A stretch of 52,206 nucleotides of DNA, from the NCBI GenBank assembly GCA_903911825.1, contig CAIWFB010000176.1:1-52206 (forward strand), written 5' to 3'. The translations under genes were made by a program, and so were the position numbers. The stretch's first letter is position 1, and every line of letters starts with the position of its first letter. Shown here piece after piece: positions 16,305 to 24,246 of this stretch. The DNA is from an uncultured Verrucomicrobia subdivision 3 bacterium. Its GTDB lineage: Bacteria; Verrucomicrobiota; Verrucomicrobiia; Limisphaerales; UBA11358. Under the pieces are notes generated by a model that was not told the DNA's origin, searched no databases, and was given only the letters and a program-made list of their open reading frames with translations.

Positions 16305-17783
16305 GTGCCAGTTTCCGAAGCCATCCGCAAAAAGTTGAGCGCCGTGCCGCACAAGCCCGGCGTGTATCTGCACAAGGATCGCTTCGGCACGGTCATCTAC
16401 GTCGGCAAAGCGCTCGATCTGCGGCGGCGCGTGAGCCAGTATTTTCAGTCTTCGCGCCGCAAGGGTTGGGATTTGAAATTCAATACGCTCGTCGAGGCGA
16501 TTCACGATTTCGACATCCACGTCGTCCGCAGCGAACCCGAAGCACTGCTGCTCGAAAGCAAACTCGTCAAAGAATTCAAACCACGCTTCAACATCAGCCT
16601 GCGCGACGACAAACGATTCCTGATGCTCAAGGTGAACTTAAACGACCCGATTCCCAATTTCACCTTCACGCGTTTCAAGAAAGATGATGGCGCGCGCTAC
16701 TTCGGGCCGTTCGTGAATTCCGTTGGCCTGCGCAACACCGTCGCGTTGGCGCGGAAGCAATTCAATCTGCGCGGCTGTCGCGTTTTCACACCGGGCGCGG
16801 CGGATTACAAGCATTGCCTCTACGCGCATCTGAAAAATTGCACCGCGCCATGCGTGGAAAATGTTTCGCGCGCGCAATATCTGGAGCAGGTCACGGCGGC
16901 GTGTAATTTTCTGGAAGGCCAATGCCGCGAGATGCAAGGCCAGCTTGAAGTCGAAATGAAAAAAGCCGCCGCCGCGCAGGATTTTGAGCGCGCTGCCGAC
17001 TTGCGCGATCTCATTCGCGATCTTAATGACACCTGGAAAAAAACGGAAAAATTCACACGCGTGCCTTACACGTTGCCGCTATCCATCAATCCGGAACGCG
17101 ATTTATACGAACTCGGCAAAGTGCTGGGTTTGGCCGCGCCGCCGCAACGCATCGAAGGTTTTGATATTTCAAATATCAGCGGCACATTCGTCGTCGCGTC
17201 GCTGGTGAGTTTCAAAAATGGCCGCCCGGATCGCGCGAATTATCGGCGCTTCAAGATCAAGGGCTTCGTTGGCCAAGATGATTTCGCGAGCATGGCGGAG
17301 GTGGTGGGTCGGCGCTACTCGCGGCTTAAACGCGAAGCGAAACCGCTGCCTGATTTGATTTTGATTGATGGCGGTCGTGGCCAGCTCGGCATGGCGTGCG
17401 CGGAACTGGCTAAGCTTAGCTTGGAAGAAATTCCCGTCATCGGTTTAGCGAAAGAGTTTGAAGAAATTTATCTGCCCGACCGCGCCGAACCGCTTCGCCT
17501 CGGTCTCGATCATCCGGCGGTGAAATTGTTACAACGTGTCCGCGATGAATGTCACCGCGTCGCCAACAGTTTTAACGCGCAGTTGCGGCTCAAAACTATT
17601 TCCGAAAGCATCCTCGACGATTTCCCCGGCATCGGCGAGGCACGCAAAAAAGCGTTGCTGAAAAAATTCGGCTCCGTCTCGCGACTCAAACTCGCCACGG
17701 TGGAACAGCTCGCCGAAGTCTCCGGCTTTGGCGGCAAGGCGGCGGAAGAACTGAAAGCTTTTCTGGTCGCGCGGGCGGGTTGA
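16305..17783 (+). CDS. uvrC: Excinuclease ABC subunit C, compact form
   Basis: About 492 residues from GTG 16305; a TTG at 16287 would add six. UvrC makes both incisions in nucleotide excision repair with UvrAB. Visible: GIY-YIG nuclease (K-P-G-V-Y-L near 17, V-I-Y-V-G-K near 30), four cysteines (about 158, 171, 179, 183) matching the Fe-S ligands, a UVR motif (about 215-243), the RNase H-like nuclease with F-D-I-S-N (about 286) and L-I-D-G-G-R-G-Q, and a terminal helix-hairpin-helix pair. The family usually has about 600 residues. Here only about 45 lie between the UVR motif and the RNase H domain, against some 140 in E. coli. All catalytic blocks remain, so it is probably functional. Confidence 0.93.
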   Translation: MPVSEAIRKKLSAVPHKPGVYLHKDRFGTVIYVGKALDLRRRVSQYFQSSRRKGWDLKFNTLVEAIHDFDIHVVRSEPEALLLESKLVKEFKPRFNISLRDDKRFLMLKVNLNDPIPNFTFTRFKKDDGARYFGPFVNSVGLRNTVALARKQFNLRGCRVFTPGAADYKHCLYAHLKNCTAPCVENVSRAQYLEQVTAACNFLEGQCREMQGQLEVEMKKAAAAQDFERAADLRDLIRDLNDTWKKTEKFTRVPYTLPLSINPERDLYELGKVLGLAAPPQRIEGFDISNISGTFVVASLVSFKNGRPDRANYRRFKIKGFVGQDDFASMAEVVGRRYSRLKREAKPLPDLILIDGGRGQLGMACAELAKLSLEEIPVIGLAKEFEEIYLPDRAEPLRLGLDHPAVKLLQRVRDECHRVANSFNAQLRLKTISESILDDFPGIGEARKKALLKKFGSVSRLKLATVEQLAEVSGFGGKAAEELKAFLVARAG

Positions 17784-17807
17784 ACAAAAGTTAAAGACTT
17801 TGCGGCT

Positions 17808-17835
17808 TTGCCTCCCCGCGCCTTTGCGCTAAATT
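17808..17835 (+). promoter_or_regulatory. Possible promoter of the DUF6941 gene within a CTTTGCG repeat
   Basis: TTGCCT (17808-17813), a 16-bp spacer and TAAATT (17830-17835) end eight bases before the ATG at 17844. The surrounding sequence repeats CTTTGCG (near 17798 and 17822), and the -10-like box follows the last copy. The match is partial and the call is by geometry. Confidence 0.3.
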
Positions 17836-17843
17836 TTCCCCGC

Positions 17844-18248
17844 ATGAATATTCAAGTAGCCGTGCTCTGCGACGCCGCCACCGACGACAACGGCAAGATG
17901 AATTTGCTCGGTGCGTTCGACACCATCTACGCGCCCCAGATGCCCGCCGTGCATCCACAATGCGCCGTGGCGCTGCGGCTAACTTTCATGCCCGGCGACG
18001 AAGGCACGCGTAAGCTCACGCTTAATTTCATCAATGCCGACGGCCATCCCATCATGCAGGCCATCGAATTACCCGTGCCGGTGACGCTGCCGGACGACGC
18101 CCATTTTCTCACCCGCAATTTCATCATCAACATCCAGCAGCTCAAGTTCGCCGAGCCCGGTCTGTATTCAGTGGATGTGCGTCTCGATGATGAAACCCAA
18201 GCCAGCATTCCGCTGCTCGTGAAGATGGTCGAACGGCCGGTGGCTTGA
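17844..18248 (+). CDS. DUF6941 family protein
   Basis: The 134-residue cytoplasmic protein starts M-N-I-Q-V-A-V-L-C-D-A-A and has the pattern G-K-M-N-L-L-G-A-F-D-T-I (about 18-29). That is characteristic of a small conserved family now called DUF6941, of unknown function and probably all-beta. The 12 codons of open frame upstream fall in the CTTTGCG repeat and are not likely to be translated. It converges with the GT39-like gene, leaving only six bases between the stops. Confidence 0.75.
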   Translation: MNIQVAVLCDAATDDNGKMNLLGAFDTIYAPQMPAVHPQCAVALRLTFMPGDEGTRKLTLNFINADGHPIMQAIELPVPVTLPDDAHFLTRNFIINIQQLKFAEPGLYSVDVRLDDETQASIPLLVKMVERPVA

Positions 18249-18254
18249 AACGTT

Positions 18255-19904
18255 TTATCGTCCGCCAAAACGGATGGTATAAAAAACCGTTTGCCCAGAT
18301 GAATCCTGCCAAGGTTGAATACTGGCGTTGGTGTTTTGAGCCATCGCTTCCATAAATTTTGGCCCCAGCGCATAGAGACTGAACTCCGGCGCGTGCGCGA
18401 GAAAAACGTGATGCGCATCTCCTATCAGCCGGGGCGGTTCACCCGAGGCCAGCGGACGGAACGCTTCTTCCAAGGGCGAACAATCCGTGAAAAACGCCAA
18501 CTGCTCATTGAAGCCCCAATCCAAACTGACCAACGTGAGGTTGGGTTGGGGTTTTACTTCGGTGCAAAATTTTTCCAGAGTTTGGCTCCACCAGCCGCGC
18601 CCACCGGTTTGCTGGATAAATCGTTGCGTCCGGGTGAGGGTGAATAATTCAAGCAACATTAGCAGTCCAAGCGTGATGACTAACAAGCCTCGCGCCCCGC
18701 GCCGAAAACGGCTGGCTGACCGCAACCAAGTCCACCCGTCCACGGCGGCTAGCGCGATGAGCAAATGCGGAAACGGATAGACTAGCGTGGTGTGATGAAT
18801 CCGCACCGCTCCCGGCAACAGCCCAGCGCCCAAGGTCACCAAGCCTGCTGTCAGCAGCAGAAATATCCGCAAACGCCGCGCTGGCTCGGGGAGAATGAAA
18901 AACTTCAGGCGGACGATTAAAGTCAAAATCGCGACGAGTAGAACAAGCCCCAGTGGCGTCCAGACTGGTGCGGCGAGCTGATGCATTTGGTCGAACCGCC
19001 CGCCCGCTGCCATTAGCCGATAAAAATACGAGCCATCATACATCGCCCGTAGCGTGAGAAATTTCTCCGTCATTTCGCCGGGTTGGCTGGGGTTATCACC
19101 GGCCAACATAGCGCTGAAAATGAAGGGCAGCCGGAGCAGCATCAAGCCGCCGCCCACAGCAAAACCCAAGCCCGCGACCAACCACAAAATCCGTCGTTCG
19201 ACTAGCAGTGATCTCAAGGAGCGGCCATAAGCGATCATGGCGGCCGCGCTCGCACCGAGGATCAGGATCGCAAAATCAATTTTGTTAAAAAATCCCAGCC
19301 CGAGCACCCCGCCCGCGAGCAGTGCCCAAAGAATTTGTTGCCGTTGCCACGCCAGTAGCACCAAGAGGAAACCACCCGTGCGACACAGAAAACTGGGCCC
19401 CAGCGAACCCCAGTCCAGCGCGTTGCCGAAAAAATACGCCGGGTCCAGCGCCAGCAATACTCCGGCGAGCAGCGCCACCCGCAAGCCGAGCAGTCGCCAC
19501 GCCCACAGCATGCAGAACCCGATGGAGCTTATCGCGCAGACGAGATTGGCGGCGCGGAGCACGGCCACGCTGGCACTGAAGAGTTTGAAAGCTGGAATCA
19601 GTAGCCAACATTTGAGCGCGCCCAGATAGGGTTGCACGAACACGGGAAAGGGCGCGCCGGAAATTTCCGTGGTGGCGGCACCGGGCATGTGGTGGCCGGG
19701 AGCATTGCCGACCAAAAAATCTTTGGCCATACCCGCGAAAACGGCTTCGTCATAAAACAATCCGGGGGCGGTGAGATTTGCCCGTCCCATGACCAACACA
19801 AAAATCGCCAGCAGCAACCAGCCGCCCAGCAAAATCGCCCATTCACGCGGCGGGCGTGAGGGAGCGGGCGTTGAAAGTTCGGCTGGAACTGCCTGTGGTG
19901 TCAC
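18255..19904 (-). CDS. GT39-like polytopic membrane protein
   Basis: 549 residues with an N-terminal helix (about 26-42) followed by F-Y-D-E-A (about 49-53), the acidic first-loop motif of GT39/ArnT/PMT transferases. About ten further hydrophobic segments and a C-terminal soluble domain of about 130 residues follow. It should use a polyprenyl-phosphate sugar to modify an extracytoplasmic target; donor and acceptor are unknown. The start is a GTG with no Shine-Dalgarno sequence. It diverges from purC across 110 bp and is not adjacent to the similar pair at 1944-5091. Confidence 0.75.
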   Translation of the reverse strand: MTPQAVPAELSTPAPSRPPREWAILLGGWLLLAIFVLVMGRANLTAPGLFYDEAVFAGMAKDFLVGNAPGHHMPGAATTEISGAPFPVFVQPYLGALKCWLLIPAFKLFSASVAVLRAANLVCAISSIGFCMLWAWRLLGLRVALLAGVLLALDPAYFFGNALDWGSLGPSFLCRTGGFLLVLLAWQRQQILWALLAGGVLGLGFFNKIDFAILILGASAAAMIAYGRSLRSLLVERRILWLVAGLGFAVGGGLMLLRLPFIFSAMLAGDNPSQPGEMTEKFLTLRAMYDGSYFYRLMAAGGRFDQMHQLAAPVWTPLGLVLLVAILTLIVRLKFFILPEPARRLRIFLLLTAGLVTLGAGLLPGAVRIHHTTLVYPFPHLLIALAAVDGWTWLRSASRFRRGARGLLVITLGLLMLLELFTLTRTQRFIQQTGGRGWWSQTLEKFCTEVKPQPNLTLVSLDWGFNEQLAFFTDCSPLEEAFRPLASGEPPRLIGDAHHVFLAHAPEFSLYALGPKFMEAMAQNTNASIQPWQDSSGQTVFYTIRFGGR

Positions 19905-19979
19905 CGATTCATCTGTGCCAAACCGGTTGCAACCTGTCGAGGGTGGACTTGGGTTCGGCTTGATTCTCGGAATTTGGCA

Positions 19980-20007
19980 TTGAACTTTTTGAGCCGAACT
20001 TTATTTT
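19980..20007 (+). promoter_or_regulatory. Possible leaderless promoter of purC
   Basis: TTGAAC (19980-19985), a 16-bp spacer and TATTTT (20002-20007), each matching the consensus at four of six positions. Seven bases then lead to the ATG at 20015. No Shine-Dalgarno sequence is present, so the transcript would start at or next to the start codon. Confidence 0.35.
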
Positions 20008-20014
20008 CCGCGCC

Positions 20015-20905
20015 ATGACAAACGCACCCATTCTCCAGCTCGACCTTCCCGGCATCAAAAAAGTCCGCTCCGGCAAAGTCCGCGAAGTCTATGACCTCGG
20101 CGACAGCTTCCTGCTCGTCGCCAGCGACCGCATCTCCGCCTTCGATGTCATCATGCCCAACGGCATTCCGCGCAAGGGCGAAGTGCTCACGCAGATCTCG
20201 CATTTCTGGTTCGAGAAATTTGCCGACCTTGTCCCGAACCACCTGCTCGCCAAGGCGAACGATCCCCTCCCCGCGAATCTCCAGCCCTACGCCGCGCAAC
20301 TCGCGCGCCGCAGCATGATCGTGAAAAAAGCCAAACCGCTCGCCATCGAATGCATCGTGCGCGGATATCTTTCCGGCAGCGGATTGAAGGAATACAAAAA
20401 ATCCCAGACCGTCTGCGGCATCCAATTGCCCGCTGGCTTGGTGGATTCTTCCGAATTGCCTGAACCGATTTTCACGCCGTCCACCAAAGCCGAAGCCGGA
20501 CACGACGAAAATATTTCCTTTGAAGAAGCCTGCAAGATTGTGGGCACCGACCTCGCCACGCAAGCGCGCGACTTGAGCCTGAAGATTTACAAGGCCGGAC
20601 GCGATTACGCCAAGCAGCGCGGCATCATCATCGCCGATACGAAATTTGAGTTCGGTCTGTTCGAGGGCAAACTCATCCTCATTGACGAAGTGCTCACGCC
20701 CGATTCCTCACGCTTCTGGCCGGCGGACAAATACGCGCCCGGTCGCAGTCAGCCGAGCTTCGACAAACAATTCGTCCGCGACTATCTCGAAACGCTGACG
20801 TGGGACAAAACCCCGCCCGGCCCGACGCTCCCCGCCGAAGTCGTCACCAAAACCAGCGCGACTTATCTGGAAGCTTACGAACGGCTGACGGGAAAGAAGC
20901 TGTGA
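20015..20905 (+). CDS. purC: Phosphoribosylaminoimidazole-succinocarboxamide synthase
   Basis: The 296-residue enzyme joins CAIR and aspartate with ATP in purine synthesis. Signatures are S-G-K-V-R-E-V-Y-D-L (nucleotide-binding strand, about 19-28), S-D-R-I-S-A-F-D-V-I (about 37-46), E-C-I-V-R-G-Y-L-S-G-S-G (about 111-122) and I-L-I-D-E-V-L-T-P-D-S-S-R (about 225-237). The length and the C-terminal L-T-G-K-K-L match the longer type common outside enterobacteria. It is the only purine gene in the window and has its own promoter-like sequence. Confidence 0.95.
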   Translation: MTNAPILQLDLPGIKKVRSGKVREVYDLGDSFLLVASDRISAFDVIMPNGIPRKGEVLTQISHFWFEKFADLVPNHLLAKANDPLPANLQPYAAQLARRSMIVKKAKPLAIECIVRGYLSGSGLKEYKKSQTVCGIQLPAGLVDSSELPEPIFTPSTKAEAGHDENISFEEACKIVGTDLATQARDLSLKIYKAGRDYAKQRGIIIADTKFEFGLFEGKLILIDEVLTPDSSRFWPADKYAPGRSQPSFDKQFVRDYLETLTWDKTPPGPTLPAEVVTKTSATYLEAYERLTGKKL

Positions 20906-20925
20906 CTTCCACCGGGCTAAATTAA

Positions 20926-21531
20926 CTACAGGCCCAGAATGCGGCTGACGAATTGTGTCCGCGCATAAAAAGCGCGGCTCGTGCTGCCGTGACCTGCACC
21001 TTTTGTGCGTGGCTGAACTAGAACACCCATCGCACCGGTCAACGCCTCAAAACCTTTGCACTTTATGGTTGCACGGGTTTCCTCGTAGTCCGCGCGGACT
21101 TGGTTATAAATTTCTTGGTCGCCCAAATCAAAGGACGCAACTCTTACGAGCAACGTGTGGGTTTCCTGCTGCGACTCAAACAGACGGGCGCAGACAACAG
21201 CTTTTTTCAGCTTGGCAAGCACATGACTGTCTTCAAAAGGCTTTTGCAGCACATTCACCGGGTCAATCATCGTGATGGCCATGGTTTCCTTGACGACAAT
21301 TTTTCCGCAGGCGAGTTTTTTCAGCGGCACGATTTTTAATTCCCACGAGCCAAAGTTGGGTGACTGTGACGAGTTGAGGGGTAACTCTAAGTAACGCTCG
21401 ATGACGTGCCCGGCCCAGCCTTTATTCTTTTTATCTGCCTTCCAGACCGTAACGCCAAACTTGTCAGCCAACTTTCGCAGGTCTTGCCCTTCCAGTTGCT
21501 TGAGCTTTTGAACTGCAATTCCTCGTTCCAT
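20926..21531 (-). CDS. MutH-fold type II restriction endonuclease (MvaI/BcnI- or MutH/Sau3AI-like)
   Basis: The 201-residue protein resembles MutH throughout: L-E-G-Q-D-L (13-18), K-G-W-A-G-H-V-I-E (37-45), S-W-E-L-K (62-66), a central F-E-D-S-H-V-L-A-K-L segment and a C-terminal F-Y-A-R. MutH/Sau3AI and MvaI/BcnI nucleases share this fold and a D-ExK metal site. E45, E64 and K66 are present; the Asp expected before ExK reads Asn (N59, codon at 21355-21357). The gene begins two bases after the methylase stop on the same strand, so it should be its restriction partner. MvaI/BcnI cut CC(W/S)GG and Sau3AI cuts GATC; the methylase and the promoter GATC cluster favour GATC. Activity is uncertain because of N59. 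Confidence 0.8.
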   Translation of the reverse strand: MERGIAVQKLKQLEGQDLRKLADKFGVTVWKADKKNKGWAGHVIERYLELPLNSSQSPNFGSWELKIVPLKKLACGKIVVKETMAITMIDPVNVLQKPFEDSHVLAKLKKAVVCARLFESQQETHTLLVRVASFDLGDQEIYNQVRADYEETRATIKCKGFEALTGAMGVLVQPRTKGAGHGSTSRAFYARTQFVSRILGL

Positions 21532-21533
21532 TT

Positions 21534-22526
21534 TTAGCGAAATAATTCTTTTGGCTTCTTGATTTCTTCCTCAACTCGTTTCGTTGCGAGCTTTGCGTGT
21601 GCCTCATCGAGTTCAATGCCGACGCAGCCGCGTTTGAGACGAATTGCTGCCACCGCTGTTGTGCCGCCGCCGAGAAAAGGGTCGAGCACCAAATCTCCTT
21701 CGTTGGTGGAGGCGAACAAGCAACGTTCAATCAGCGCCAGAGGTTTCTGCGTGGGGTGTTTGCCAAATTCTTTTTCGTTGCCGCCCGGCGCAGTCATAGT
21801 CCAGACGGTTTTCATCTGCTTGCCGCCATTCGTTTGCCGCATCAAGTCGTAATTAAAAATGTGTCGGCTCTTTTCAGTTTTGGCCGCCCACAAAACCGTT
21901 TCTGTGGAGTGCGTAAAACACCGGCAGCCGAGGTTTGGTGGCGGGTTGGGTTTTTCCCAAGTGATTTCGTTAAGGATGCGAAAGCCGAGCTGCTGCATGG
22001 CATAACCGATGGAGTGGATGACGTGCAGCGTGCCGCTTACCCAGATTGTGCCATTTGGTTTCAAAACTTTCTGGCAACGTTTGAGCCATTCAGTGTTGAA
22101 CTCGTGATTCAGTTCGGGGCCACGGGATTGATCCCAATCGCCTTTGTCCACTTTCACCATGCGTCCGGCGTGGCAACTGATGCCGCCGTTGGAGAGAAAG
22201 TAAGGTGGGTCGGCAAAGATGGCGTCGAAGCGGCCTTCGGGATATTTAGCGGCAATGGCGTCGAGGAGTTCGAGGCAGTTGCCTTGGTAAAGCCAGAGGG
22301 AGCGGTCGGTGTCAGCGAAGGTGAGTTTGGGCGGCGGTGTCTTGATTTCCTCGACCACGGCGGCGTGGCCGCTGGTTGCTATCGTGCCGTCTTCGCGCAA
22401 TTCAAAACGGGACGGGGCAATCGGAATAGCGTGAACGTAGTCGTCTGCGGGAGCGGAAACTGGCGACGGAAGTTTCTGGCGGTAGAGGGGCTTTTGTTTT
22501 TTGGCAGATGTGTTCTTGCGCGGCAC
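21534..22526 (-). CDS. DNA (adenine-N6) methyltransferase, beta class, DpnA-like
   Basis: About 330 residues from a GTG start. The order is motif IV D-P-P-Y (106-109), a target-recognition region, then motif I D-P-F-L-G-G-G-T-T (about 286), which defines the beta class. The stretch F-L-S-N-G-G-I-S, the V-D-K-G-D-W-D block, W-E-K-P-N-P-P-P-N-L and F-T-H-S-T-E-T-V-L-W-A closely follow my recall of DpnA (M2.DpnII), which methylates GATC and also acts on single strands. The first 70 residues (basic, then Pro-rich) are extra. The nuclease gene follows at once, and a Xre regulator diverges upstream. Specificity for GATC is inferred. Confidence 0.88.
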   Translation of the reverse strand: MPRKNTSAKKQKPLYRQKLPSPVSAPADDYVHAIPIAPSRFELREDGTIATSGHAAVVEEIKTPPPKLTFADTDRSLWLYQGNCLELLDAIAAKYPEGRFDAIFADPPYFLSNGGISCHAGRMVKVDKGDWDQSRGPELNHEFNTEWLKRCQKVLKPNGTIWVSGTLHVIHSIGYAMQQLGFRILNEITWEKPNPPPNLGCRCFTHSTETVLWAAKTEKSRHIFNYDLMRQTNGGKQMKTVWTMTAPGGNEKEFGKHPTQKPLALIERCLFASTNEGDLVLDPFLGGGTTAVAAIRLKRGCVGIELDEAHAKLATKRVEEEIKKPKELFR

Positions 22527-22531
22527 GCCCA

Positions 22532-22561
22532 GATCAATTGATCAGAAGCGGGGATCGGATC
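22532..22561. promoter_or_regulatory. Cluster of four GATC sites in the methylase leader/promoter
   Basis: GATC occurs at 22532, 22540, 22553 and 22558, all within 30 bp directly upstream of the methylase start. The first two form the perfect 12-bp palindrome GATCAATTGATC (22532-22543). If the methylase recognises GATC, its own activity could mark this region and tune transcription, as in other restriction systems whose promoters contain their recognition site. Confidence 0.5.
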
Positions 22562-22568
22562 AAGCCCA

Positions 22569-22590
22569 AACATTCGATATGTCGAATGTT
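22569..22590. promoter_or_regulatory. 22-bp palindromic operator candidate (C-box)
   Basis: AACATTCGA (22569-22577) and TCGAATGTT (22582-22590) are exact complements around a TATG spacer. The site lies between the divergent methylase and Xre genes, 32 bp before the latter's ATG. Position and symmetry fit the operator of a controller protein that represses or activates both genes. Confidence 0.65.
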
Positions 22591-22621
22591 CGGGGCGTCC
22601 AAATTCGAGTCTCCTGATGTA

Positions 22622-22843
22622 ATGGCTCATGCCGTCATACATCGGAAGATTGTGGGGAGTAATATCCGCACCTTCCGAACCGACGCGGGCTTGACCTTGG
22701 AAAAGCTTGCAGAAAAAGCGGATTTGAGCTGGCCTTACCTTTCTGAAATCGAGCGCGGGCGCGAAAACATTTCACTCGATAAGCTTGTTAAGATTGCGCA
22801 AGCGCTTGACGTTCGGTTGTCAAAGTTGGTTGAAGGTGTGTGA
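22622..22843 (+). CDS. Xre-family regulator, probable restriction-modification controller protein
   Basis: The 73-residue protein is one helix-turn-helix domain: T-L-E-K-L-A-E-K-A-D-L-S (about 23-34) as first helix and turn, P-Y-L-S-E-I-E-R-G (about 36-44) as recognition helix, then L-D-K-L-V-K-I-A-Q-A-L. The size and fold match C proteins, dimers that time expression of restriction genes. The frame is open to 22508, but that part would run through the palindrome and GATC cluster, so the ATG at 22622 is preferred. It diverges from the methylase across 95 bp. It could also be an ordinary Xre regulator; the palindrome just upstream favours a controller. Confidence 0.8.
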   Translation: MAHAVIHRKIVGSNIRTFRTDAGLTLEKLAEKADLSWPYLSEIERGRENISLDKLVKIAQALDVRLSKLVEGV

Positions 22844-22916
22844 ATGGGTTTCGTAGGGCAGACGCAACCTTCTAGCGTAGCTTTTCACCTTGGCAGCTTT
22901 CCATTATCGTCTCCGC

Positions 22917-23642
22917 GTGCGTGCCCCGACCAAGATTTCATTACAGAACTTACGTTCGCATTTGCAAACCCTTGCCTCGCCTGCCGATGCGAGGGTGGCA
23001 CAAAGTTTTTTCAAAACTGCGCCGGGTGAATACGGCGCGGGTGATCAATTCATCGGCATTCGCGTGCCGGTCTTGCGCAAGCTGGCCAAGGAATTTCGGG
23101 CGTTGCCGTTGCCCGAGGTGACGGCGTTGCTGCATTCGCCCATCCACGAGGAACGGCTGCTGGCGTTGCTGATTTTGTTGGACGTCTATGCGCGCGCCGA
23201 TGCCGCCGGTCGCGCCAAAATCTACGCGCTCTATCTGGAACAGCTCGACCGCGTGAACAATTGGGATCTGGTGGACACGTCCGCGCCTTACATCGTCGGG
23301 CCGCATCTGGCGGAACGGTCGCGCACGATTTTGTTCCGGTTGGCGCGCGCGAAAAATCTCTGGCATCGCCGCGTGGCCATGCTCGTGACGTTTCATTTCA
23401 TCCGCCAAAACGATTTCGCCGATGCGCTGAGCCTCGCGGAACTGCTGCGCGATGACGATCACGATCTGATGCACAAAGCCGTCGGCTGGATGCTCCGCGA
23501 GATCGGCAAGCGGGATGTGGCGGTGTTGCGGAAATTTCTCCAGCAGCACGCCGCACGGATGCCGCGCACAATGTTGCGGTATGCGATCGAGAAATTTCCG
23601 GAACGCGAGCGGCGGCAGTGGCTTCAGGTGGGCAAAGTCTGA
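22917..23642 (+). CDS. DNA alkylation repair protein, AlkD-like
   Basis: About 241 residues of HEAT-like helical repeats. The segment V-N-N-W-D-L-V-D (about 107-114) carries the Trp and Asp of the AlkD active cleft, and later H-R-R-V-A-M-L and D-L-M-H-K-A-V-G-W-M-L-R-E match the family. AlkD removes bulky or positively charged alkyl purines without flipping the base. The start is uncertain: GTG 22917 is chosen because homology begins just after; TTG 22890 is the alternative. It lies next to the restriction island but has no evident link to it. It converges with the Met-sulfoxide reductase gene. Confidence 0.88.
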   Translation: MRAPTKISLQNLRSHLQTLASPADARVAQSFFKTAPGEYGAGDQFIGIRVPVLRKLAKEFRALPLPEVTALLHSPIHEERLLALLILLDVYARADAAGRAKIYALYLEQLDRVNNWDLVDTSAPYIVGPHLAERSRTILFRLARAKNLWHRRVAMLVTFHFIRQNDFADALSLAELLRDDDHDLMHKAVGWMLREIGKRDVAVLRKFLQQHAARMPRTMLRYAIEKFPERERRQWLQVGKV

Positions 23643-23659
23643 AACGCGTCGTTCCAGCG

Positions 23660-24154
23660 CTACTTCGGCCAAGCCGTTGCGGCGATGAGGGTGCGGACAA
23701 TATTCTCCAGACCGGATTTATCGGCGGCGTCAAAGCGATTCAGGAGCGGGCTGTCCAAATCCAGCACGCCGAGCAGATTGCCATCTTTCACCAACGGCAC
23801 GACGATCTCGGAGCGCGACGCAGCATCGCAGGCGATGTGGCCGGGAAATTCGTGAACGTCCGGCACCACCACCGTTTTTCCCGTGATGGCCGCCGCGCCG
23901 CAGACGCCGCGACCGACTTGAATCCGCACGCAAGCGGATTTGCCTTGGAACGGTCCCAGCACGAGTTCGCTGCCGTCGAAACGATAGAAGCCCGCCCAAT
24001 TCAAATCCGGCAGCGAATGCCAGAGGAGCGCGGCGGTGTTGGCTTGATTGGCGATGGCATCGCGCTCGCCGTGGAGCAGGGCGGCGAGTTGTTGTTCCAA
24101 TTTGCGATAACCGGCGGTTTTATCAGTGAAATCAATTGGCGCAGAGGCAAACAT
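23660..24154 (-). CDS. msrC: Free methionine-(R)-sulfoxide reductase (GAF domain)
   Basis: The 164-residue protein is a single GAF domain of the fRMsr type, which reduces free methionine-(R)-sulfoxide using thioredoxin. The three redox cysteines are visible at about 75 (K-S-A-C), 85 (G-V-C-G) and 109 (I-A-C-D). N-W-A-G-F-Y (about 52-57) and the closing L-G-V-L-D-L-D-S-P segment are typical. The ATG used starts 13 codons inside the open frame, at the family's usual N-terminus. It diverges from the Xer gene, with 92 bp between starts. Confidence 0.88.
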   Translation of the reverse strand: MFASAPIDFTDKTAGYRKLEQQLAALLHGERDAIANQANTAALLWHSLPDLNWAGFYRFDGSELVLGPFQGKSACVRIQVGRGVCGAAAITGKTVVVPDVHEFPGHIACDAASRSEIVVPLVKDGNLLGVLDLDSPLLNRFDAADKSGLENIVRTLIAATAWPK

Positions 24155-24246
24155 CGGGGATAGCGTAGGGATTGCGGCGGATGAGTCGAACAAATCCGCT
24201 TGCGACGCGGAGGGTTTCCGGCGACAACTGCGCGGCCCGTTTTATC

